A stretch of DNA of 64,000 nt. It comes from UBA6814 sp040753075 (GTDB lineage: Bacteria > Desulfobacterota > Desulfovibrionia > Desulfovibrionales > Desulfovibrionaceae). Under the pieces are notes generated by a model that searched no databases, had not been told where the DNA came from, and saw nothing but the letters and a program-made list of their open reading frames with translations. The position numbers and the translations under genes were made by a program. Position 1 is the first letter of the stretch; the number at the start of each line of letters is the position of its first letter. The DNA is taken from the NCBI GenBank assembly GCA_040753075.1, contig JBFMHA010000013.1:1-64000 (forward strand), given 5' to 3'. Below, in pieces: positions 1 through 10,648 of the stretch.

Positions 1-38
1 CGGGAACCCCTTTTTTCCGCCAGAAAAAGGGGTTCCCG
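1..38. terminator. Rho-independent terminator upstream of uvrA
   Basis: A perfect 15-bp inverted repeat (1-15 against 24-38) with an 8-nt loop. Each arm carries a run of A or T at its loop end, so it can act in either direction. It presumably ends the gene that lies outside the window to the left and insulates uvrA. Confidence 0.8.
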
Positions 39-73
39 CCCTCTCCTCCCGGCCGCCGGAGGCAACATTCCCC

Positions 74-2842
<2,769 letters not shown>

Positions 2843-2910
2843 GCCAGAGGCCGCCGCCCTGTGCTCCCAGGCGCGCCCGGCCGCCGGAACGCCGCACCGA
2901 GCGGCGAGGC

Positions 2911-2940
2911 TTGCCATTACTCCGACCTGACCGCTATACA
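2911..2940 (+). promoter_or_regulatory. Candidate sigma-70 promoter of the sensor kinase gene
   Basis: TTGCCA at 2911-2916 and TATACA at 2935-2940 are separated by 18 nt and would start transcription near 2947, about 150 nt before the kinase gene. This is the only AT-rich stretch in the gap 2843-3096. It is a pattern match only. Confidence 0.45.
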
Positions 2941-3096
2941 CTGGAATCACAGGGGCCGCGCCTTCGGCCGGCAGGCCGGACGCCCGGGATCGCGGAAACG
3001 GCTCCGCGGCCGGCGCGGGCCGCGCGGCCTCTGAAACCGCCTCGCGCGCCGGCCGCCGCCGGGCGTGCCGCGCCAGCGGGCAAGAGGACGGAACTG

Positions 3097-5220
3097 ATGG
3101 CCGCTCTGCGCTCCTGGTCCGTGTCGCGGCTCTCCCTGAGCCTTTCCCTGCTGATCTTCGCGGCCGTCACCCTGCTTTCCGCGCTGTTCGTCTACCCCTT
3201 GCTGCAGGCCCGGACCCTGGTCCAGGCCGAACGCCAGGCCCGGATACTCCTGGAAAGGAACCTGGCGACCCATGCTTTCTACGCCCACACCCTGCGGCCC
3301 AGGGTCTTCGAGCTGGCCCAGCCGGTCATGCGCCAGGGCTACTTCGACCCCGCCTGGATGTCCTCCACCTACGCCGTCCGGGAAATCACCAAGGAGCACG
3401 CGGCGATCGCGCCCGACAGCAAGCTGTACTACAAGGAGTGCGCCCGCAACGCCCGCAGCCCCGAGAACGAGGCCGACGCCTACGAGAGCGCCTTCATCCA
3501 GGACCTGAACCGCGATCCCGGCCTGACCATCCGCTCCGAAACCCGGGAGCTCGACGGGGAAACCTACTTCCAGGTCCTGCACCGCGGCGAGGCCATGGAG
3601 GCCCCCTGCCTGCGCTGCCACAGCACCCCCGACGCCGCGCCCAGCGGGCTGGTGGACAGGTACGGAGCGGAGCGGAGCTTCGGCCGCTCCCTCGGCGAGG
3701 TGGTTTCGGCCGTCTCCATCCGGATCCCGGTGTCCCAGCTCCTCGCCGAGGCCCGCCACGAGGCCCTGGCGGTGGTGGGCCTGGTGGCGCTGGCCACCGG
3801 CCTGATCATCCTGGCCGCGCATCTCCTGACCAGGCGCGCCCTGTTCGCCCCCCTGGAGAGCATCAGCGAGCAGGCGCGCCGCGTCACGGAAGACCCGTCC
3901 CTGCTCGGCGAGGAGCTGCCCCCGCCCCTGGGCCGGGAGGTCGCGACCCTGACCCGCAGCTTCAACGCCATGTCGGTCCACCTGCATGCGGTCCTGGCCT
4001 CCTTGACCGGGGAGGTGGCCGAGCGCGTCCGGGCCGAGGAGGCCCTGCGACGCAACGAGCTCCTGCTCCTGGAGACGGGCCGGATGGCCAGGGTCGGCGG
4101 CTGGGAGTTCGACCCGGCGAGCGGCAAGGGCTCCTGGACCGAGGAGGCGGCCCGGATCCACGAGGTGGACCCGGCCGAGGCGACGAGCATCGAGAGGAGC
4201 CTGCGGTTCTACCACGGCGAGTCCCGGTCCAGGCTGGCGGCCGCGTTCAACGAGGCCGTGCTGCGCGGCCGGCCGTTCGACCTCGAACTGGAGATGACCA
4301 CGGCCCAGGGCCGCGCCATCTGGGTCAGGATCATCTGCAACCCGATCCTGGAGAACGGCGGGGTGGTCCTCGTGCGCGGCTCCATCCAGGACGTCACCGA
4401 GAGCAGGACGGTGACGGAGGCGCTGCGCCTGGCCAAGGAGCAGACCGAGGCGGCCAACGTCAGGCTGCGCGAACTGGACGCCATGAAGTCGGTCCTGCTG
4501 TCCTCGGTCTCCCACGAGATGCGCACCCCCCTGACCTCCATCATCGGATTCGCCCGGCTGGCGCGCAAGGAGGCGGACAGGTGCCTCGACCGGGTGCGCC
4601 CGGCGGGCGGGGATGCGGCCGACAGGCTGGACCGCGTCATCGCCAACCTGGAGGTCATCGGCGAGGAGGGCCGGCGCCTGACCCGGATGATCGAACAGGT
4701 CCTGGGCCTGACCGAACTCGAGGACAGCCGCACGGAGTGGCTCGACCAGGACGTGTCCCTGGCCGAGGCGATCGACGCCGCGGCCGCCAGGGCCGAGAAT
4801 CTGCTGCAGGCCAAGCCCGGCCTGTCGCTGCGCGCGGAGGTCCCGGATGCGCCGGTCCGGCTGCGCGTCGACCCCCGGCGCCTGGGCCAGGTCCTGGACC
4901 ACCTCCTGGAGAACGCCATCCGGTTCAGCGAATCCGGGCAGATACGCATCCAGGGCGGCGTCGCGGCCGGCAGGGCCGCGATCAGGGTCGCGGACCAGGG
5001 ACCGGGGATGGACCGGCAGACCCAGGAGAGGATCTTCGACCACTTCTTCCAGGTCGAAGCCGACAGGTCCCTGTCCGACAAGCCCCAGGGCTTCGGCCTG
5101 GGCCTGCCCCTGTGCAAGAGGATCGTCGAGCGCTACCGCGGCGGCATCCGGGTCGAGTCCGAGCCGGGCCGGGGCAGCACCTTCGTGGTGGAGCTGCCCC
5201 TGGCCGAAGGGGAAGCCTAG
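3097..5220 (+). CDS. Membrane sensor histidine kinase with a heme-binding DUF3365 domain
   Basis: A 707-residue sensor kinase. Order of parts: transmembrane helix about 13-36; a periplasmic region of the Tll0287-like (DUF3365) type carrying a c-type heme motif C171-L-R-C174-H175; a second helix about 224-246; HAMP about 247-300; a PAS domain about 325-435; HisKA with the phospho-acceptor in SHEMRTP (His473); HATPase_c with the N box around Asn606 and the G boxes DQGPGM and GFGLGL. In this family the single heme is thought to sense redox state or a small ligand such as NO; which one applies here cannot be read from sequence. The ATG at 3097 follows GAGGAC; the reading frame stays open far upstream, but that part is antisense-like GC-rich noise over uvrA. 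There is no adjacent response regulator, so it is an orphan kinase. Confidence 0.9.
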   Translation: MAALRSWSVSRLSLSLSLLIFAAVTLLSALFVYPLLQARTLVQAERQARILLERNLATHAFYAHTLRPRVFELAQPVMRQGYFDPAWMSSTYAVREITKEHAAIAPDSKLYYKECARNARSPENEADAYESAFIQDLNRDPGLTIRSETRELDGETYFQVLHRGEAMEAPCLRCHSTPDAAPSGLVDRYGAERSFGRSLGEVVSAVSIRIPVSQLLAEARHEALAVVGLVALATGLIILAAHLLTRRALFAPLESISEQARRVTEDPSLLGEELPPPLGREVATLTRSFNAMSVHLHAVLASLTGEVAERVRAEEALRRNELLLLETGRMARVGGWEFDPASGKGSWTEEAARIHEVDPAEATSIERSLRFYHGESRSRLAAAFNEAVLRGRPFDLELEMTTAQGRAIWVRIICNPILENGGVVLVRGSIQDVTESRTVTEALRLAKEQTEAANVRLRELDAMKSVLLSSVSHEMRTPLTSIIGFARLARKEADRCLDRVRPAGGDAADRLDRVIANLEVIGEEGRRLTRMIEQVLGLTELEDSRTEWLDQDVSLAEAIDAAAARAENLLQAKPGLSLRAEVPDAPVRLRVDPRRLGQVLDHLLENAIRFSESGQIRIQGGVAAGRAAIRVADQGPGMDRQTQERIFDHFFQVEADRSLSDKPQGFGLGLPLCKRIVERYRGGIRVESEPGRGSTFVVELPLAEGEA

Positions 5221-5345
5221 CAGGCCGTTGAAAAACGGCGATCTGCTGCGTCAGCGAAAAAATCCAGACCGCTTACGTATGCGCAATACACTGCGCGCCC
5301 TGGATTTTTTCGCCTCCTTGCATCTCACCATTTTTGAACGGCCTG
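5221..5345. repeat. Long imperfect inverted repeat, terminator-like
   Basis: Two arms of about 46 nt (5221-5266 and 5300-5345) are imperfect reverse complements; the outer ends (CAGGCCGTT / AACGGCCTG) and the inner GAAAAAATCCAG / CTGGATTTTTTC are exact. The 33-nt loop contains the small palindrome TTACGTA. It begins directly after the kinase stop codon and can end transcription from both sides. Its size and two-block structure suggest a dispersed palindromic element rather than a simple terminator. Confidence 0.75.
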
Positions 5346-5419
5346 CGAATTTTGAGTCAGCCAGGCCCGCAGGCCGCACAGGGGCCGGCCGGAGCGTGGC
5401 GAAGGCCGGCCCTGGCCCT

Positions 5420-5791
5420 CTACATGGGCTTCGGCGCGCAGACCCGCAGGCGGTGGCCGTCCGGATCGCACAGGACGAAGGTGTAGGCGAAGTCCATGTC
5501 CACCGGCGACTGGATCACCGGCACGCCGCGTTGCAGCATCCCGGCATGGGCCGCGTCCACCGCGTCCCGGCCCTCCACGGTGAAGGCCAGCTCCCCGCCG
5601 CCGCCGGCGGCCGCGGGGGCCGGCTGCGCGTCCCGCTTCGCCCACAGCCCCAGCTTCATGCCGCCGGCCAGGTCGAACTCGGCGAACATCGGAAGGGCGA
5701 CCACCGGCGGCTTCCCGAGCAGGTCCTGGTAGAACTGCGCGCTCGCCGCGGGATCGGCCACGTAGAGGATGAGGAAATCGGGCTTCAGCAT
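5420..5791 (-). CDS. VOC-fold (glyoxalase/bleomycin-resistance family) protein
   Basis: A 123-residue single-module VOC protein. The N-terminal beta-alpha-beta unit (FLILYVADPAASAQFYQDLLG) and the C-terminal FVLCDPDGHRLRVC strand are typical of the glyoxalase superfamily. The metal-ligand positions of true glyoxalase I are not all obvious, so the substrate is unknown. The ATG at 5791 follows AAAGGAGAT; an upstream in-frame start lacks a ribosome site. It lies 101 nt downstream of the WYL regulator on the same strand and may be co-transcribed with it. The pair resembles a small regulator plus stress or detoxification enzyme unit, which is inference. Confidence 0.8.
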   Translation of the reverse strand: MLKPDFLILYVADPAASAQFYQDLLGKPPVVALPMFAEFDLAGGMKLGLWAKRDAQPAPAAAGGGGELAFTVEGRDAVDAAHAGMLQRGVPVIQSPVDMDFAYTFVLCDPDGHRLRVCAPKPM

Positions 5792-5892
5792 GGGAATCTC
5801 CTTTGCGGCCCGCGGGATTGCCGGGCGACGGGAGTGTCGCCGCGGCGGCCGGCCGTGCGCCAAACCCTAGGAGACCCTGCTGTCAGATTGCG

Positions 5893-6597
5893 TCAGGAGC
5901 GGCGGGCCGCCGGATCCGGAATGCCCTGGGACTGCCGCCATTCCGCCAGGAGCGCGGCGCGGCGGCGGGGAAGGTGGGCGTCCAGGATCTCCAGGCCCAG
6001 GATGCGGTCCGTGCGGAAGTGCCGGAAAGCCTGGCGGAGCTCGCACCAGGCCACCAGGATGCGCACCTGCTGGAAGTACCCCAGGGCCAGGGGCCAGAGG
6101 GTCCGCTCGGTCTCGCGGTCCTTGAGGTCGCGGTAGGCGACGCGCAGCTTGCGCTCGGCCCGGATGGCCCAGCGCAGGCGGAACATGTCCGCATCGCCGG
6201 CGGCGGCCGGCGAGCCTGGGGCGACCAGCAGCCCGGGCGAATCCATCTCCCCGAGCAGGCTGCCCGGCAGGACCGCGGCGATCTTCTCCAGGGCGCCCGC
6301 CGCCGCCTCCCCCAGCCCGGAGTCCGCCCGCTCGACCACCCAGCGCGCGCCCAGGGCCAGGGCCTGGACCTCCTCCTCGGTGAACATGAGCGGCGGCAGG
6401 AAGTAGCCCGGCCGCAGCACGTAGCCCACCCCCGCCTCGCCTTCGATCCGTGCGCCCTGCGCCTGCAGCGCGGCGATGTCCCGGTACAGCGTGCGCAGGC
6501 TGACGCCCAGCTCCGCGGCCAGCTCCGCCCCGGCCACCGGCGAACGCCGCAGCCGCAGGAGCTGCATCAGCGCGAGCAAGCGTTCGGCGCGAGACAT
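5893..6597 (-). CDS. YafY/WYL-family transcriptional regulator
   Basis: A 234-residue regulator. Residues 1-60 form an HTH_11 winged helix (ELAAELGVSLRTLYRDIAAL), and the C-terminal half, with LRVAYRDLKDRETERTLWPLALGYFQQ, is a WYL-type sensing domain followed by a short WCX-like extension. WYL proteins bind nucleic-acid-derived or other small ligands in the cytoplasm. The ATG at 6597 is preceded by GTGAGGCGGC. It sits immediately downstream of the Rhs tip array but in a distinct, high-GC block, and is followed by the VOC gene, its most likely target. Confidence 0.85.
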   Translation of the reverse strand: MSRAERLLALMQLLRLRRSPVAGAELAAELGVSLRTLYRDIAALQAQGARIEGEAGVGYVLRPGYFLPPLMFTEEEVQALALGARWVVERADSGLGEAAAGALEKIAAVLPGSLLGEMDSPGLLVAPGSPAAAGDADMFRLRWAIRAERKLRVAYRDLKDRETERTLWPLALGYFQQVRILVAWCELRQAFRHFRTDRILGLEILDAHLPRRRAALLAEWRQSQGIPDPAARRS

Positions 6598-6606
6598 GCC
6601 GCCTCA

Positions 6607-6740
6607 CTACGCCAACCCACGGTCGGCTGTCGAGGTGTCCAGGGACACGAAGCGGCCCACCTCGGGGTCGCAGTCCCGGCGCCCGAAGCGCACGAACCCC
6701 GTATGCCGGTCCCGGCAGCCGCCGGCGAAGCCGACGGGCG
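6607..6740 (-). pseudogene. Truncated Rhs tip remnant
   Basis: The same Rhs core block found upstream (PVGFAGG...GFVRFGRRD..PEVGRF) is read here for about 35 codons, then diverges into VSLDTSTADRGLA and a stop at 6607. It has no toxin domain and no immunity gene of its own. It is most simply the end of the array, either the original Rhs C terminus or a degenerate fifth tip. Confidence 0.7.
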
Positions 6741-6763
6741 CACGAGATCAGCGCGGCGAGTTT

Positions 6764-7294
6764 TCAATCGCTGGTGTACACCTTGCGCAGCACGCCGTTG
6801 TCCCAGAAATAGCCGTGGGAGGTGTGGCCGGAGAACACCACCTCGAAGCCGTCACCGGGCATCTGCACAGGCGCGGACTCCCCGAAGGGAACAAGCTCGG
6901 AACGGGGCAGAAAACGCATGAATGCTTCCGCTCCAAACTTGATGCAGCCATACTCCTCCAGAGGGAAAAACAATGGCGCCGATGAATCGGCATTCATGAG
7001 ATAACCGAGCATCCACGCGCCATCTTCGAGATACTCCCGATGCGCCATGAGTACGGCGCAGTCAATGCCGCCACTCGGCCGGAACCGGCCGCAGACCAGG
7101 CCGGGATGGGACGCTCCGATTTCTTTTTCAAAGACCCTCCGCACCTCCGCATCCATCATGTCCGGCTGATAAAGCACGGCATCGCTGGAGAATGCCGCGA
7201 TCGACACGTCGGCTTGCACCGGTAGATCCACCCGGCCGGAGCGAGCGCAACCAGCCGTCATAAGAACAGCCCAGCATGCCAAACAAATCGACAT
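6764..7294 (-). CDS. Candidate immunity lipoprotein of Rhs tip 4
   Basis: A 176-residue predicted lipoprotein: a short hydrophobic signal ending in the lipobox LMTAGC, then a soluble domain. Its C terminus (GFEVVFSGHTSHGYFWDNGVLRKVYTSD region, last 28 residues) is nearly identical to that of the protein encoded at 10101-10646. It begins 11 nt after the stop of the tip gene at 7306, with no clear ribosome site of its own, so it is probably translationally coupled. A membrane-anchored, periplasm-facing location fits protection from the peptidoglycan-hydrolase-like toxin encoded just upstream. Function is inferred from position and pairing. Confidence 0.65.
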   Translation of the reverse strand: MSICLACWAVLMTAGCARSGRVDLPVQADVSIAAFSSDAVLYQPDMMDAEVRRVFEKEIGASHPGLVCGRFRPSGGIDCAVLMAHREYLEDGAWMLGYLMNADSSAPLFFPLEEYGCIKFGAEAFMRFLPRSELVPFGESAPVQMPGDGFEVVFSGHTSHGYFWDNGVLRKVYTSD

Positions 7295-7305
7295 AGCCCG
7301 GCAGG

Positions 7306-7893
7306 TCACTTGCCGGGCTTCACCCCCGGAGAAAAGCCAGTCGCTCCACCCCTTCCTGCGCGATTCTGGATATGGAAGAGATTCCATTTCTCTTCGGCGT
7401 AGCTCCTGTCCTTCGGCGTGCATCGCTCGTATGCCTCCTCGGCTTTTTCCCGGGTAAGGCCCGGCGTTCTCGTCTTATTGATGTCAATGGCGTTGCCCGT
7501 TTCGTGGGCGCTGCCCTTGGTATGCCCAGGCTCCCACGCCCCGGAGATGACGATGTCCTGTCCGGCGCTGTCGGCCATGCATTGGGCGATGGCGGCCATC
7601 TCGCCGGTGACGGGCTTGCCGGCGCGCTCGGTGTAGATGACGCGGTGTCGGCTCTCGCCTTCGGTGGAGTTGGACCATGCTGCGCCGGGCATCTCCCGAC
7701 CCCCGGCGTTGCCTGCCGGCTGCCCCTCCTGCGCGTCCGCCTTCTTTTCCTTCAACCCCTCCGGGTCCACCGCGTTGACCGGATCGTCGACGCAGTATTC
7801 GTAGAGGTCGTGGTCGCCGCCGGTGTCGCCCAGGGGGTCCTGGGCGTTGAAGCGGCCCACCTCGGGGTCGCAGTCCCGGCGCCCGAAGCGCAC
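7306..7893 (-). CDS. Displaced Rhs tip 4: core block plus M15-peptidase-like toxin
   Basis: An open frame of about 195 codons that starts inside the Rhs core repeat (RFGRRD..PEVGRFNAQDPLG) and continues into a toxin-like domain. That domain carries SAHETGNAID and, near the end, FHIQN, which match the SxHxxGxAxD and downstream His zinc-binding pattern of M15 D,D-carboxypeptidases. The first 130 codons are almost identical in DNA to the tip of the full Rhs gene, and the ends differ. No ribosome site or proper start exists at the left edge; the GTG at 7893 is only the first possible start. It is best seen as a silent cassette that becomes active by recombining into the expressed Rhs gene. Confidence 0.65.
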   Translation of the reverse strand: MRFGRRDCDPEVGRFNAQDPLGDTGGDHDLYEYCVDDPVNAVDPEGLKEKKADAQEGQPAGNAGGREMPGAAWSNSTEGESRHRVIYTERAGKPVTGEMAAIAQCMADSAGQDIVISGAWEPGHTKGSAHETGNAIDINKTRTPGLTREKAEEAYERCTPKDRSYAEEKWNLFHIQNRAGRGGATGFSPGVKPGK

Positions 7894-7944
7894 GAACCCC
7901 GTATGCCGGTCCCGGCAGCCGCCTATAGAAACAACAAAGTTATT

Positions 7945-8184
7945 TTAACATGTTATTAAAAAAAACAAACCACAACCGATAAGGATGAGGACTATACCAA
8001 GGAATATATCTTCTTCTCCCGTAAGGTCAGAAAAATCCCCTGACCGGCATATCTTCAGGGTCGCGTTCCAAAGGTGAAATTCCCTAGGATTGCGTTGGCG
8101 TGCTCTATATCCTCGAATGATATAGAGCAGGCCGATCGTGCAGCCAAAAAGGAGTAGCATGAAGGCATAATTATCTCTTTTCAT
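7945..8184 (-). CDS. Small membrane protein, candidate immunity of Rhs tip 3
   Basis: Seventy-nine residues with two hydrophobic segments (FMLLLFGCTIGLLYIIRGY near the N terminus and IFLGIVLILIGCGLFFLI at the C terminus) and a polar middle. The start overlaps the stop of the preceding tip gene (ATGA at 8184-8181), the tight coupling typical of toxin-immunity pairs. The coding region is clearly lower in GC than the Rhs core. No family was recognised. Confidence 0.6.
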   Translation of the reverse strand: MKRDNYAFMLLLFGCTIGLLYIIRGYRARQRNPREFHLWNATLKICRSGDFSDLTGEEDIFLGIVLILIGCGLFFLITC

Positions 8185-8790
8185 CTTTGGTCTCGTGTGG
8201 GGTGGTCTTCCCTTTTCGTTGTGCCTTGATTGTCAGCCGCTGGCGTTGCCCCCTCTAACACCACGGATGCAGTATTTCCTGCAACGTCCGCGGCGATGCC
8301 AGAAGGCACGCCATAGTCCTTCAACGGCGGCAAGGGCAGTTTCTTGCCTATAATCTCTTCATTTTTAATGACATTCTTCCCGAATGCCCCCGCAGCTCCC
8401 GATATTACGCCTGTGCCTACCCCCACCGAACCGGCAATTGCCGTCTGCTTCAGATCCACCTCGCCCTTGGTGATGTACTGGTCGCCGGCGTCGTTGATGG
8501 CCGCGGCGGCGCCGCCGGTGAGGGCTCCGCCCACGATGCCGGGGCCGAGGGTGCTCATGGCCCCGGTGGCTGCGCCCAGGCCGATGGACTTGGTGTAGTC
8601 CCAGCCGGACATCTTTCCCGACTTGTAGTCGTCATCGTAGAGGTCGTGGTCGCCGCCTGTGTCGCCCAGGGGGTCCTGGGCGTTGAAGCGGCCCACCTCG
8701 GGGTCGCAGTCCCGGCGCCCGAAGCGCACGAACCCCGTATGCCGGTCCCGGCAGCCGCCGGCGAAGCCGACGGGCGCGAAGAACCAGGCT
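8181..8790 (-). CDS. Displaced Rhs tip 3: glycine-rich C-terminal module
   Basis: Begins in the Rhs core block (WFFAPVGFAGG...) directly against the end of the preceding immunity gene, then leaves the core earlier than the other tips (after DHDLY). The variable part is glycine- and alanine-rich (GLGAATGAMSTLGPGIVGGA and GSVGVGTGVISGAAGAFG) and ends in a short charged tail. This resembles the pre-toxin linker seen in large polymorphic toxins; a catalytic domain was not recognised. There is no independent start signal, so the left edge is approximate. Confidence 0.55.
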
Positions 8791-8794
8791 GTCG

Positions 8795-9241
8795 CTACGG
8801 GACACTCTTCTCGGCTGCTTTCTTTTTGGCAGAAGGATAGTCCTTGCGAAAACAATAGGCTATAGCAAGCGCGATCATAGCGCTGGTGTGATCTGTTGTT
8901 GAAGATGGTATAATCCACCTTGCAATGCCGTCCGCAATATAATAAACACAATATCCAATGACAAGAGTCCTGTAATAAGTAATGACTCGCTGCAGGAACT
9001 CTGTTTCGTCTCCGCCAGCCATATCTTCATTGGATTTCTTTTTACGTATAATATCTGCCTCGATCTTGACTCCATGGTCATAGCAGTATTTTATCATGGC
9101 CAAAAACAGCATGTCTATTACCAATTGTGTCCATGAAAAGTCCTTGAACATCAAGGAAAGCGAGTTGAACGCCATCACTGCGATGACATTAATCCAACAT
9201 ACTGAAAAGAAATTTCCCGTATTTATTTTATCATTTTCCAT
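8795..9241 (-). CDS. Membrane protein, candidate immunity of Rhs tip 2
   Basis: A 148-residue protein with about four hydrophobic segments (VCWINVIAVMAFNSLSLMF, LVIDMLFLAMIKYC, TLVIGYCVYYIADGIARWI, SAMIALAIAYCF). Its ATG abuts the stop codon of the tip 2 frame with no gap (TAGATG). The stretch is strongly AT-rich compared with the flanking Rhs core, as expected for horizontally acquired immunity genes. An inner-membrane immunity protein would fit a membrane-active toxin. Function is inferred from context. Confidence 0.6.
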   Translation of the reverse strand: MENDKINTGNFFSVCWINVIAVMAFNSLSLMFKDFSWTQLVIDMLFLAMIKYCYDHGVKIEADIIRKKKSNEDMAGGDETEFLQRVITYYRTLVIGYCVYYIADGIARWIIPSSTTDHTSAMIALAIAYCFRKDYPSAKKKAAEKSVP

Positions 9242-10030
9242 CTACTTCGCCTTTTCATGATGAGTCTTGTTCGCATTCTTTAACGAGCCAAACACATCAT
9301 CGATTCTTGCCGCCGGGTCTATGGCCTTTTCCACCACCTCTTCCAACATGCCTATCGGCAGCCCCCATGCTCCTCCCGCCGCTCCTTTAGCCAGCTTGCC
9401 GACAGGCAAGTTCTTTATGAAGTCCGGCTGATTTAAGAACGCTGAAGATACCGCGCCCTTAATGCCGGATTCCGCGATATCTCTTCCAGTATTCTCCGGG
9501 CCATCATCGAGCACTTCCTTGATCATGCCCACCGGCGCGCCGATGACTGCGCCGGCAGTGGCGCCTACAGCAGTGCCCACGATCGGAACAGCGCTCCCTA
9601 TAGCACCACCTACGGTCCCCCCTCCCATCGCCCCCTTGGCCCCAGCCCAGAGTATCCTCCCGATGGTCTTGCCCTGTTTTTCCTTCTCGCCCGCGGATTC
9701 CGGGGCGTCCTTGGCCTGGTCCCAGGCGGCCTGCGCCGTCTGCTGCTCCATGCCGCCGTCGCGGGAGCCGGCCAGGTCCAGTTCCTTTTCCAGCGCCCTG
9801 GAGAACGCCTCCTGGCCCGCTTCCCGGGCCTGGGCCGTCTGCTCCTGCTCGCGGACTGTCCGCTCCGCCTCGGCCACGTTCTCGCTGCGCAACCCCTCCG
9901 GGTCCACCGCGTTGACCGGATCGTCGACGCAGTATTCGTAGAGGTCGTGGTCGCCGCCGGTGTCGCCCAGGGGGTCCTGGGCGTTGAAGCGGCCCACCTC
10001 GGGGTCGTAGTCCCGATGCCCGAAGCGCAC
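9242..10030 (-). CDS. Displaced Rhs tip 2: core block plus glycine-zipper toxin-like domain
   Basis: About 262 codons. The first 55 repeat the Rhs core through DPVNAVDPEGL. The variable part has a charged region rich in Glu and Gln, then a long glycine-zipper hydrophobic hairpin (GAMGGGTVGGAIGSAVPIVG followed by more GxxxG), then a basic C terminus. Such hairpins occur in membrane-inserting toxins, but they also occur in non-toxic linker domains. The homology to the core continues upstream to about 10080, where it meets the end of the first immunity gene without a start signal. Confidence 0.6.
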   Translation of the reverse strand: MRFGHRDYDPEVGRFNAQDPLGDTGGDHDLYEYCVDDPVNAVDPEGLRSENVAEAERTVREQEQTAQAREAGQEAFSRALEKELDLAGSRDGGMEQQTAQAAWDQAKDAPESAGEKEKQGKTIGRILWAGAKGAMGGGTVGGAIGSAVPIVGTAVGATAGAVIGAPVGMIKEVLDDGPENTGRDIAESGIKGAVSSAFLNQPDFIKNLPVGKLAKGAAGGAWGLPIGMLEEVVEKAIDPAARIDDVFGSLKNANKTHHEKAK

Positions 10031-10100
10031 GAACCCCGTATGCCGGTCCCGGCAGCCGCCGGCGAAGCCGACGGGCGCACGAGATCAGCGTAGCGAGCTT

Positions 10101-10646
10101 TCAATCGCTGGTGTAAACCTTGCGCAGCACGCCGTTGTCCCAGAAATAGCCGTGGGAGGTGTGGCCATAAAACATCACTTCGAATCCATCGCGGGGCAAT
10201 AGCACTCGGGTCAATTCGGAACGATCTGGAACTTCCCCTTTGGGCAGGTAAAGTAGGGCACCCTCAACTCCATACTCTATGCAGTCGTATGTCTCCAAAG
10301 GGATGATCGTTGGACGTTCTGTATCAGCATCCATGACATATGCCAGCCTCCATATGCCACGATCCAGCAGTTCTTTGTGCGCCAGCAATACCGCGCAGTC
10401 CATTCGACTATCATCTCTGAATGCTCCGCACACAATGCCTGGATGATGATCATTTGCATCTCTTCTAAAGAGTCGGGTCGCACCCGCATCCATCATTGAT
10501 TCATCGTATATTATATAGCCTGGATATGAATCTTGTGCAAACGATATAATTCTGCTCCGCAGAGAAAGAACTCTGCTTTCATTAGTTGAATCCTTGGAAG
10601 CACAACCAACTGAAAGCAAGAGCCAAAGGAAACACGCTATGATTAT
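10101..10646 (-). CDS. Candidate immunity lipoprotein of the expressed Rhs toxin
   Basis: Predicted lipoprotein with a hydrophobic segment (IIIACFLWLLLSVGC) ending in a lipobox cysteine, and a soluble domain homologous to the protein at 6764-7294. The two share the last 20 residues almost exactly. The start is a puzzle: between the Rhs stop (10649) and the signal peptide there is no ATG, GTG or TTG in frame. AAAGGA lies 11 nt before an ATA at 10646, so an ATA start is possible; the nearest in-frame ATG is far inside the Rhs gene at 10757. Coordinates given assume the ATA start. Confidence 0.55.
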   Translation of the reverse strand: MIIACFLWLLLSVGCASKDSTNESRVLSLRSRIISFAQDSYPGYIIYDESMMDAGATRLFRRDANDHHPGIVCGAFRDDSRMDCAVLLAHKELLDRGIWRLAYVMDADTERPTIIPLETYDCIEYGVEGALLYLPKGEVPDRSELTRVLLPRDGFEVMFYGHTSHGYFWDNGVLRKVYTSD

Positions 10647-10648
10647 GC

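Noticed and set aside
2947..5043. Very long open frame antisense to the sensor kinase, and many similar frames elsewhere
   Set aside because: They are GC-skewed shadows of real genes: low-complexity Arg/Gly/Pro/His-rich translations without domains or ribosome sites.
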